Positions 44,414 through 52,546 of a DNA stretch of 64,000 nt are shown in pieces. Source of the DNA: Lachancea thermotolerans CBS 6340 (lineage: Eukaryota > Ascomycota > Saccharomycetes > Saccharomycetales > Saccharomycetaceae); assembly GCF_000142805.1 (NCBI RefSeq), contig NC_013081.1, positions 1,426,001 through 1,490,000 of the forward strand, written 5' to 3'. The translations under genes and the position numbers were made by a program. The notes under the pieces were generated by a model that did not search any database, was not told the origin of the DNA, and was given only the letters and a program-made list of their open reading frames with translations. Position 1 is the first letter of the stretch, and the number at the start of each line of letters is the position of its first letter.

Positions 44414-46027
44414 CTACAAAGCATATCTAAACTCAAGATTTTCGAAGTCGGTAAGATCATTAAAACCGGCATCTAGTTTGTCACCACTTTTCTTGCCAAT
44501 GTCCTGATATGTGTCCCTTTTCCTGTTTTCTCTCAAGTTCACAAGGTAAAGAGTTGCAATTATGACAAGTGCAGCTGCATAGCACACAACAATTGCAATT
44601 TTTGCGCCATTGTAATCAGGCGCTTGAGAATCGATAAATGTGTGTGGGCCTGCTATATTAGCAGCAGCGTAGGCAACCAAATTAATTGAAGACACTGTCC
44701 ATTTTTTGGTGAATCCTAGAGTGTTTGAAGATATGCTTGATAAGATACAAATGAATGCGACAGGAGCAAGTTGGTAAAGAAAAAGGCCAGCCATTTTGCT
44801 ATTTTTGCTTTTGTCAGCGAACGCGAGCATGCACACCCCAGTAAAGACCAAGGTAATGGAAATAAACGCCCAACACAATCTGCTGTTCAAAAAATTTGTA
44901 TTTCTCTTGTAGCACCTATAACTCAGCCAACCAAACAGTGGACACCCAACCCATTCGACAGCGTTTGTCCCTAATGAAATCAAAAGTGTCTTTTTGGTCG
45001 AGAATTTGAATTCTCCATGAAACAAGATTGTTTGGAAGTTACCCAATCCACCATTTGGAATTTGAGACGCAACGGAATATAAAAAGTATAGCCATGTTCT
45101 CACGTCTTTAAACGCTTCAGCTATCTGATATTTCTTTATCCTGTGGTTTCCGAATCCTTGCTGATTTCCTTGAATTCTTTTGACTAATAATATTTTCTCG
45201 TGGTTACTGAGGAACCATGCCTTTTCTGGAGAATCTGGCAGGTGCACTATCATTAAAAATCCGACAAAAATTGTAATGCAGCCTGTCACTAAAAATACCA
45301 GTCTCCAGGCGGGTATTGAATAAGAGTCTTTGTGATCGTACAAGCCATATGCCATTGCAGAACCCCATATGCCGCCCAAGCCATTGAAACCGAACCACAA
45401 ACAGACGCGAAGAAAATGTTCTTCCGTTTTCCAGTATTGAGAAGTAATAATGGTAAACGCTGGAGTTATTGCGCTCTCGAGGAACCCTAGCAAACACCTC
45501 AAAAATATGAAAGAAGCGTAATTTACTGTCGGGGCAGCATGTAACGCTAAAACGAGGCCCCATGATATAATAATGAGGCAAAGTAATTTCATGAAATGAT
45601 TCGACTTCTGAAGCAGTGGAGGTAAGGTAAAAAGTCCAAGCAAATACCCAAAATAAAAGGATGATCCTACCCACGAATATTGGTTCCCCTTCATCTTCAA
45701 GTCGGTTCTGAGACCCATGATAGCTGCGTTACTGCTGCTTGCTTTATCCATATACTGTACTGCATATAGTAAGCACATCAAAGGAAACATGTTAAGGTCA
45801 ATTTTTCTTACGAGCTTTTTATCCTCCTCTGGGGTAAGTAGGACATCAGCAGCGTCAAGCGCCAACTTTTTTGCAATGTCAACATCTGAGTTATTTGATA
45901 TAGCACGTTCATCCCATGGTGCAGCATTGTGGAGCTCCTTTTCATTATCTGTATCGCATTCTGTTGCATTATAAGCATTTTTATCTTTCACAGCAGCGCA
46001 GTCGGCTCCACCCACTTCATCATTCAT
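44414..46027 (-). CDS. DAL5-family MFS anion permease (SOA1/YCT1/DAL5 type)
   Basis: From the ATG at 46027 the product has 537 residues; the longer open frame upstream contains no ATG. It shows about 12 membrane segments after a long acidic cytosolic N-terminus, with family blocks KKLVRKIDLNMFPLMCLLYAVQYMDK, FLRCLLGFLESAITPAFTII, WRLVFLVTGCITIFVGF and LPDSPEKAWFL. The family includes allantoate (Dal5), cysteine (Yct1) and sulfonate/sulfate (Soa1, YIL166C) transporters, which sequence reading alone does not separate. It lies directly downstream of a sulfatase gene on the same strand, which favours a sulfur substrate such as a sulfonate or sulfate ester. Confidence 0.85.
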   Translation of the reverse strand: MNDEVGGADCAAVKDKNAYNATECDTDNEKELHNAAPWDERAISNNSDVDIAKKLALDAADVLLTPEEDKKLVRKIDLNMFPLMCLLYAVQYMDKASSSNAAIMGLRTDLKMKGNQYSWVGSSFYFGYLLGLFTLPPLLQKSNHFMKLLCLIIISWGLVLALHAAPTVNYASFIFLRCLLGFLESAITPAFTIITSQYWKTEEHFLRVCLWFGFNGLGGIWGSAMAYGLYDHKDSYSIPAWRLVFLVTGCITIFVGFLMIVHLPDSPEKAWFLSNHEKILLVKRIQGNQQGFGNHRIKKYQIAEAFKDVRTWLYFLYSVASQIPNGGLGNFQTILFHGEFKFSTKKTLLISLGTNAVEWVGCPLFGWLSYRCYKRNTNFLNSRLCWAFISITLVFTGVCMLAFADKSKNSKMAGLFLYQLAPVAFICILSSISSNTLGFTKKWTVSSINLVAYAAANIAGPHTFIDSQAPDYNGAKIAIVVCYAAALVIIATLYLVNLRENRKRDTYQDIGKKSGDKLDAGFNDLTDFENLEFRYAL

Positions 46028-46722
46028 CTTTGATAGATTTATGCCCCAGATAGTCGCAATAATTTTGCTTGCGGAGCTTCGCTTCTTCCAAAGTTCCGGA
46101 AGAGTCAGCAAACATCACCCGTTTTAAGCTGTTCGAAGTCCTCTTTTTGTCTCGTTATCAACAATCAAGTTAGAGAAGCGGCTAAGATATCGCTTGCGTG
46201 ATATAGATCATAAAGGTGCGGAATAATACTTGTGGCTTCAAGGTTGTAAAGTGTTACCTATTTCACCCCTTCTGATGCCTGATCCTCGATCTTGTTTTTC
46301 GAGGTACGGCGTTTTTTCTGCTCGGTCGCTCTTAGTTACCACGGAGTTCTGTAGTTGTTAATGATGAAAGCGTGGAGCCACAGTTCTCGGCGTTGGGCCA
46401 CTTCAAGCAATGATGACATCCTTTTATCAGCTGGCTCAAAAACGGAAAGAACGATTGTCAGCTGGTTATGCTACGTGCTAGTTTTTTCATGGAATAGAAT
46501 TAATAAGGACATTTATACAAACTAGTGGATTTGCTTCGACATTATATAAGCTATCAAAATACGTAAGAACAACAGTAATACGGGGGACTACTGTAACATA
46601 ACTGTTGTGACCGATTGGCTCACAAATGTGGCTGTATTTTTGAGCAAACAAATTGCTTTAGCGAAGCTCGAAGACTCTGTCAAATAACATAAAAATCATG
46701 CACCTTGGAGCTGTGGTACTTT
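46028..46722. promoter_or_regulatory. Promoter of the permease with a Met31/32-type site
   Basis: CCACAGTT at 46378-46385, preceded by G, reads as AACTGTGGC on the gene strand, close to the Met31/Met32 consensus AAACTGTGGC, about 350 bp before the ATG. The region also holds the 3' end of the sulfatase transcript. No other gene is seen. Confidence 0.45.
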
Positions 46723-48417
46723 TTACACAGCACTCTGGGTAACACTTTCTATTTCCTGTGAACTGTTGCCCTCCACAATAGTTCTGCAGTATTCTGTTCC
46801 TTCGGGGTATTCATTTATCTCAACCAGTCCTGTTTCGGCAACATAAACGGACCAGTATCCAACAAGATCACTTAGTTTTTCAGGAAATCCGGTACTTACG
46901 TCAGTTGTCTCGCCCAAATCCTTAGATAAATCGAATAGTTGCCACTTTCCAGTCCCCAATGGTTCTGGAATATAGACCGCTTTGAACGAGCCTTTTCTAA
47001 TCGCACGTTGCCCAAAAAGCTCCCATCCAGTTACTGTGTTTTCGTCATGAACATAGTCAGAGGCCTTTTCGAGATATGGCATCCATGTTTTCCCTCTGGG
47101 TATATGCACATTTCTTCCTTGAAATATGTGGCCTGGGTGCTGGATCTTCGCTAGATCTAATATTGTTGGTAGAATATCCATTACAGTGGTGAATTCAGAA
47201 ACAACACCTTCTTTTTTCTGTTGTTTGTTAAGAGGAGGGTAGTTCAGGATTAAAGGGCAGTTTATACCGCCTTCGGTTGCCCACATCTTATACATGTGTC
47301 TGGGTGCGGTTGCTGCCTGGGCCCACAGATCTCCGTAGTAAACAAAACTATCCTTGTTGCCAATATTATCAAACCGGTTATTATATTTAGAGGATATCTT
47401 GTCCCCGAACAACTTACCATTGAAGGGAAGAGCTTCCAAAAGCATTCCCTCTGCTCCATTGTCAGACATAAACAAAACCACAGTGTTTTCGAGCTCACTG
47501 GTCTCTTCAAGTCTCTTAAGAACGCGGCCCACATTTTTATCAAGTTCGTCCACCATTGCAGCATATGTCTCCATGACACGAGATGCGTACTCTTTGGCTT
47601 CATCGTCTAGCTCGTCCCAAACTTTGTCCTGCTTTGTTTCCACCAAATGTGGCACAACTCCTTTCTCGATTATTCCTTCCCTTTCCGCATGTCTTAACCG
47701 GTCGTTTCTTAGAGCTAAGGGGCCCTTGCTATAAACGCCTCTGTATTTCTTTATTGTATTTTGAGGTGCTTGTAAGGGCCAGTGAGGCGCGGTATAGGTT
47801 AGGAACCCTAAAAACGGCCTGTCTTTTCGCTGCTCTTTGTCGTCCAAATACTCAAGAAATTTATCCGTAAAATATTTGGTACTATAAAAGTCTTCTGGGA
47901 GCTCCTTGTCGACATTCACCCGGCGGCCATTTTCCTGATAAAGGAAAGGCATGAAGTGCTTCTCTGACGTTTCAAACTTATAATGGTTCCCGGCTCCTGG
48001 AAGTAAGGTGAAGCTCTTTTCGAAGCCCCTTTTATCTGGCCAATATGGTTCATCGAGGCCCAGGTGCCATTTACCTGAAATCAAAGTGTAGTACTCAGGA
48101 GTGAGAATTTCGCTTAAAGCGGCCACTCTAAAGTTCAGATACCCCTCGTAACCTGGTTTTCCTTCGAACTTCTCTGGAAAGCCTCTTGCATACTCTGCCA
48201 TCTGACCAAGTCCCGCCAAGTGATTATCAGTTCCCGAGAGTAGCATTGATCGCGTTGGCGAACAAGCTGAAGCGGTATGAAAGCCCGCAAATCTCAAGCC
48301 ATCGCGCCCAAGCCTGTCGAGGTTCGGTGTTTCAATCTCTCCTCCAAAGCAACCAATATCGGTGAAACCTAGATCATCGGCCACAATAACGAGGAAGTTC
48401 GGCTTTCTTGAGGGCAT
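46723..48417 (-). CDS. Type I (formylglycine) sulfatase, cytosolic
   Basis: The 564-residue protein begins PNFLVIVADDLGFTDIGCFGG, with paired metal-binding aspartates 14-15. It has the sulfatase signature C52-S-P-T-R, whose cysteine is normally converted to formylglycine, then SGKWHLG and the second metal site MSDNGAEG. It resembles bacterial and fungal arylsulfatases. There is no signal peptide or membrane segment, so it should work in the cytosol on imported sulfate esters. S. cerevisiae lacks a type I sulfatase (its Bds1 belongs to a different fold). The neighbouring permease would supply the substrate. Base composition looks like its neighbours, so any horizontal origin would be old. Confidence 0.92.
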   Translation of the reverse strand: MPSRKPNFLVIVADDLGFTDIGCFGGEIETPNLDRLGRDGLRFAGFHTASACSPTRSMLLSGTDNHLAGLGQMAEYARGFPEKFEGKPGYEGYLNFRVAALSEILTPEYYTLISGKWHLGLDEPYWPDKRGFEKSFTLLPGAGNHYKFETSEKHFMPFLYQENGRRVNVDKELPEDFYSTKYFTDKFLEYLDDKEQRKDRPFLGFLTYTAPHWPLQAPQNTIKKYRGVYSKGPLALRNDRLRHAEREGIIEKGVVPHLVETKQDKVWDELDDEAKEYASRVMETYAAMVDELDKNVGRVLKRLEETSELENTVVLFMSDNGAEGMLLEALPFNGKLFGDKISSKYNNRFDNIGNKDSFVYYGDLWAQAATAPRHMYKMWATEGGINCPLILNYPPLNKQQKKEGVVSEFTTVMDILPTILDLAKIQHPGHIFQGRNVHIPRGKTWMPYLEKASDYVHDENTVTGWELFGQRAIRKGSFKAVYIPEPLGTGKWQLFDLSKDLGETTDVSTGFPEKLSDLVGYWSVYVAETGLVEINEYPEGTEYCRTIVEGNSSQEIESVTQSAV

Positions 48418-49623
48418 TTTGGAAGGCGAATTCTTTTAAGATTAACAACAGTGTCTGGAAGGGAGTTCCCGCCTACATATACGTTTCCAGCACCCCTGCG
48501 CACCTTTTGTTCCCATGGGTCTTGATTGCGGATTTGACTCAAGCTACACTGCAAGTCACTGTGTCTCTGCTGCGTGCGAAGGCACGTCATTCTGGGCAGT
48601 TGGGCTGTCTGCTTTTTGGTGTTTTGAAGTCACAGCAGGCACCACCTTGACAAATTGCAGAGAGCGTTTGTTGTGCAAATTTCAAAATTGGTACTTCATC
48701 CCGCTTGGCACAATAGCTGGTTTCAATTTCTTATAGGGAACGTAAGGGCTAAAAATTCGACATATGAGACGAGTTACAGAATTAGTAGGCTACTACCTCC
48801 TGAAAAACACAGAACATAGGGTTCCACGCCTGCATGGATAACTACAAGCCCTGAATCAGGTGAAACCATTTTTCCATTCTTTGGACGTCGTTTGAGGCGT
48901 TTGAACACCACAGTCACGTGACATACATGCTGACATGTGGAAGCGCTTCTGACATGCTATTTTCATTCCGATGCAGTGCATACAGATGCTGTTCAATACA
49001 CACAGAACGAACAAAGGCTGAATAGTATTTGTAATCGTGGCCTTTGTTTTCAGCAAGGTTTTTTTGACCGTTTTTTGTTCCGCAGCAAATTTAGCGGCAT
49101 ATTGCCCTTGAAAGTGGGCATGACTTGGTGTGGCAATATTACCCGCTCGGTTCAAATTCTGCAAAGTTCCTTTGAAGTTGGACATTTCTATGGGTTATTT
49201 GTAAAAAGTCAAGGACCTTTGACCCTAAGTGACGCATGCGTCTATAGTGATAGTAGAGGCAAAATTCACTGGGAGCCCAGGAAGCTTACATTAGCATTCC
49301 AATAAAGCCTTCTGCTCTCTCTAAGATTTGCAGATCCGAGCATAGCTCTGAAGAAAGACGTATATGAAAATTTTGTTAGCCAGTAATTTTTTTATTTTTA
49401 TCTCTAGGTTAAAAGTTAAGCAAGTTGGTGATTCTTTGTAAAAAATCAGCTGTGAAGCCCTCTGATATATTATCAGGAGAAACAGGCTAACAAAATTCAT
49501 TCAGTCTCTGTACACTAAGGTTGGGACTCTATAACACGCTTTCAGCCAGGTATATTCATAAAGATGTTTATTCAAAATAATATTCTTTTAACAGGGCTTT
49601 TATTTAGAAAATTGATATATAAT
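48418..49623. other. 1.2 kb region upstream of the sulfatase
   Basis: No gene is recognised; a 122-codon frame at 48937-49305 opens with GTG and looks like chance. The key element is the composite CCACAG-TCACGTGA at 48908-48921, described separately. The right end near 49560-49620 is very A/T-rich, the terminator area of the cell-wall gene. Confidence 0.45.
48908..48922. promoter_or_regulatory. Composite Met31/32 + Cbf1 site
   Basis: CCACAGT (reverse of ACTGTGG, the Met31/32 core) abuts TCACGTGA (Cbf1). The pair is the hallmark of Met4-controlled sulfur genes in yeast. It is about 490 bp before the sulfatase ATG and the only gene it can sensibly serve is the sulfatase. Confidence 0.55.
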
Positions 49624-50100
49624 TTAGAGCATACAAGACGCGAGAGCGACGAAGAGAGCGCCCCCTAAGTTCATGTTGCTCATAATTCCTTCGGCGGCTC
49701 CCGTAGAGGAAGAAGAAGAAGAGGCGGAAGAGGCCGAGCTCGAAGATGAAGAAGAGCTAGAAGAGGAGTCCGAAGTTGATGAGGTTACGGCGGCGGTAAC
49801 AGTTTTGGTGTAAGAGCCGCTTTGGTTGGTAGCTGTGATGGTCTTGGTGGTACTGCTCAAAGAAGTGGTGTCTGGACCCTCTGTGACGACTTTAGTGTAA
49901 GTGGCATCACTGTTTTTGACTGTCACAGTTCTAGTGGTGCTCTGGCTAATGATTGGGTCAGCGGTGTCGGTAACAACCTTGGTGTACACATTGCTGCCAT
50001 TAGTGGCTGTGATAGTTTTGGTAGTCATAACACTGGTGGCAGCAGAAACAGCGGAAGCACCGATAACGCTAGCGGCTAGAACAGTGGACGAGAACTTCAT
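49624..50100 (-). CDS. FIT-like GPI-anchored cell-wall protein
   Basis: The 158-residue protein has a signal peptide (MKFSSTVLAASVIGASAVSA), three diverged repeats of the type TKTITATNGSNVYTKVVT, a serine-rich spacer and a hydrophobic C-terminus (GGALFVALASCML) typical of GPI attachment. The repeat unit is the same kind as in the next gene to the right and in S. cerevisiae Fit proteins, which hold siderophore-iron in the cell wall. Two GGGTGCA Aft-type sites lie upstream at 50437 and 50640. It is a tandem paralogue of the 51110-51760 gene, more diverged. Confidence 0.75.
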   Translation of the reverse strand: MKFSSTVLAASVIGASAVSAATSVMTTKTITATNGSNVYTKVVTDTADPIISQSTTRTVTVKNSDATYTKVVTEGPDTTSLSSTTKTITATNQSGSYTKTVTAAVTSSTSDSSSSSSSSSSSASSASSSSSSTGAAEGIMSNMNLGGALFVALASCML

Positions 50101-51109
50101 TACGATTTTGTTACTTTATGAAGATATTTCGAGAATGTTCTAGCTCATGTCCACCAGCTGCTTTGCTTTATATAGATTCTCGCGCTAACTTCAGCTTTTG
50201 CAAACATAGTGAGGATGCTCGAGCCAGTTTCCTAATCGGAACCAACTTGCTTAAGCACACCCATTTCTCCTCCTGGGACTGTATGCCTGACATAATTTCT
50301 TATGTCAACTTTTGCCTGAGGAGCTGCAAAGGCAAAGTCTCGAGTCTTCCGACATCCGTTAATGGCAAGAGCCTATTGGCTTTCGTTCCCAAATCGCCGA
50401 GATCCCGCTCCGACAACGGCTGGTTCCGGGATCTAGGGGTGCAATTAGGCCTGTCACTTAAGCCCTGATTACTTAAACAAGTGACAATTTCATTTAAGTG
50501 CACCTGCATGCAGGTGCATGTCGGTCGCCTGACATCAAGACAGCGAGACGAGTGCATCAATCAATTTACACGAAGAGGATTTTATGTCATCAATTGTGTC
50601 TCTATCACAGGAATATGCATATGTCGTACTGACACTTCAGGGTGCAGTTCAAATTCACACAAGGGTTTACAGAGCAACCACTGAAGGGAGCTGACATTGG
50701 TCCGGACCAAAGGAACTCTTCGGATGTGCCGGTGCCTATGCTGCTGAGAATGTTCCCAGTTGAAAGGGATCTTGGCCTTACGAATATCGCGCTGATACTG
50801 TCGCTGGAGGTTAAAAATTTCAGCGACAGTAAAGTAGTCCAGTGTCGATCGGACATTCGAGGGAAGCTGTCACACTAAGATAGTAACTTGGAGCTGAAGC
50901 AATCACCCCAGCCTAAATCTGTGAGGAAGAGTCAGAGGTAGTCAACGCTCTCGTTAAAAGGTAAAAATTGTTAAATCAACGAACGATAAACATACTTATT
51001 GTACTAAATTTAATTCCCGTACTCCATACGGCATTTAGGCAAGGTATCGAATTAGCATAAGACCATACTCATCTATTTAGAAGTATAAGTCCATTAGAAA
51101 TTTAACCGC
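50101..51109. promoter_or_regulatory. 1 kb promoter region with Aft-type sites and a palindrome
   Basis: GGGTGCA occurs at 50437-50443 and 50640-50646 (reverse of TGCACCC, the Aft1/Aft2 core). A perfect 20-bp palindrome lies at 50499-50518. No gene is recognised; the region between the two FIT-like genes otherwise shows only chance frames. Confidence 0.5.
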
Positions 51110-51760
51110 TTAGATCAACAAAGCAGCAACGGCAGCACCAAGCATACCAGTACCAACGGTGACACCGGCGGCACCACCAGTGTAAGAGCTTATGGTAGCA
51201 GAGGAGGAGGAGGAGGAGGCTTCAGTTGAAGATGAAGCAACAGTGGAAGAGGTCACAGTAGTCTGGCTGACAGCGGAGTCAGAGGAAGATGGAGCAGCAG
51301 AGGTGCTGGTCGAAGAGGCGGCGTAGCTGCCCTCACCAGTCCACACAAAAGTAGCATCCTGGGTCACGGTCTTGGTGTAGACGTGACCGTTCTTGGTAGC
51401 AGTGATAGTGGTGGTGATCGAGCTACCGCTTCCAGTGTCGACGTCAGCGGAGCTGGAGGCCGCCTCAGAAGTCGCAACCGAAGAGCTGGCCTCGGAAGTA
51501 GAAGAAGGAGCAGCGGAAGAGCTGGCCTCGGAAGTAGAAGAAGGAGCAGCAGAAGAGCTGGCCTCGGAAGAGACAGCAGCAGAGGTCGAAGCAGCGTAGC
51601 TGTCTTCACCACCCCACACGAAAGTAGCATCCTGGGTCACGGTCTTGGTGTAGACGTGACCGTTCTTGGTAGCAGTGATAGTGGTAGTGATCGAACTACC
51701 GCTGTCAGCAATGACAGCAGAAGCAAGGGCAGCGGCAACGAGAACAGATGGGGTCTTCAT
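51110..51760 (-). CDS. FIT3/FIT2-like GPI cell-wall mannoprotein
   Basis: The 216 residues have a signal peptide (MKTPSVLVAAALASAVIA) and two nearly identical units TTTITATKNGHVYTKTVTQD followed by ATFVW(G/T)GE at about residues 22-55 and 115-148. A Ser/Ala/Glu-rich spacer of short repeats (EASSSAAPSSTS) separates them, and a C-terminal GPI-type hydrophobic tail follows. I recall this unit from S. cerevisiae Fit2/Fit3, iron-induced wall proteins that aid siderophore-iron retention. The gene is divergent from a FRE-type reductase, the same arrangement as FIT3-FRE5. Aft sites at 51873 and 51897 lie 113-143 bp upstream. Confidence 0.85.
   Translation of the reverse strand: MKTPSVLVAAALASAVIADSGSSITTTITATKNGHVYTKTVTQDATFVWGGEDSYAASTSAAVSSEASSSAAPSSTSEASSSAAPSSTSEASSSVATSEAASSSADVDTGSGSSITTTITATKNGHVYTKTVTQDATFVWTGEGSYAASSTSTSAAPSSSDSAVSQTTVTSSTVASSSTEASSSSSSATISSYTGGAAGVTVGTGMLGAAVAALLI
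51323..51430. repeat. Direct repeat copy 1 inside the FIT-like gene
   Basis: About 108 bp, nearly identical to 51596-51703 at a 273-bp offset; differences are few. It encodes the TTTITATKNGHVYTKTVTQD unit. Confidence 0.9.
51596..51703. repeat. Direct repeat copy 2 inside the FIT-like gene
   Basis: Partner of 51323-51430. Recombination between the copies would remove one repeat unit plus the spacer in frame (273 bp is divisible by three). Confidence 0.9.
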
Positions 51761-52546
51761 ATTTTGCAGTAGTAGTTTGTAAGCGAGCGATTAAACTTTG
51801 AATACTGGTTTCCCTTTATCAGAAAGCACTATCAACCGTCTTTGCTGTTCTGTATTTTATACCTCTTTTCGAGGGTGCACAGTGCTCTCCGAGACGGGGT
51901 GCATGAGTTACTCTGTTTACCCCACTTACATAAGCAGAAGGCAACTAATATGCAGGTAAATGTTCCTGGGCATGTAGGCTCGAAAGTTGTTCAAAGATGA
52001 CCCATATGACACCCAGAATGATGCCACAACAACCTCCAGGCGTAATAAAAGGTGCAGATGGGAAAACGGTTTCTTGCAGCCAATTCCGGTCGGTGCAGTG
52101 TGCACAAAAAAGGGACAAATCCTAGGTAAAGTGCGGAGAAATCTTAACCAGCATTTGTCCGCGGAATACAAGCGGCCCGAAAAACGGGGCGAAGCTGGTT
52201 CTGGTACGAAAGTTTTGCGCGGTTGAGTGAGAAATTTTGCGCAGGCAAAAATTATTGGATGATCCGGGGCTCGCGTAGACTGCGATCTGGAAATATGCAC
52301 CTGCAAGAGGCATCAAGGAGCCAGGAAGCTCTTTCAAAGCTGTTTATGCACCCGTAAAGACACACTACCATGTGTTCTAGGAAACAATTGTGGTGTGTGT
52401 AAAATGCCGAGTCCAAGGCAGTTACAGGTTAGCATCGAAAGAGAGGGAAGAATACCTTATGACTCGAGGCCCTGAAAAACTGGAAAGAGAGAGCAGAGAG
52501 CTGAAAAGGGCAGCTCTTCATCTTTAAAAAGTGTGCAGAATACATA
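51761..52546. promoter_or_regulatory. Divergent FIT / FRE promoter with three Aft-type sites
   Basis: GGGTGCA occurs at 51873-51879 and 51897-51903 near the FIT-like gene, and TGCACCC at 52347-52353, 194 bp before the FRE ATG. All match the Aft1/Aft2 core of the S. cerevisiae iron regulon. No gene is seen in between. Confidence 0.65.

Noticed and set aside
44414-46111. 565-residue version of the permease
   Set aside because: The extra 28 codons start with TTG and contain no ATG; the ATG at 46027 gives a typical family length.
48937-49305. 122-codon frame upstream of the sulfatase
   Set aside because: It begins with GTG, lacks an early ATG, resembles no family and overlaps a frame on the other strand.
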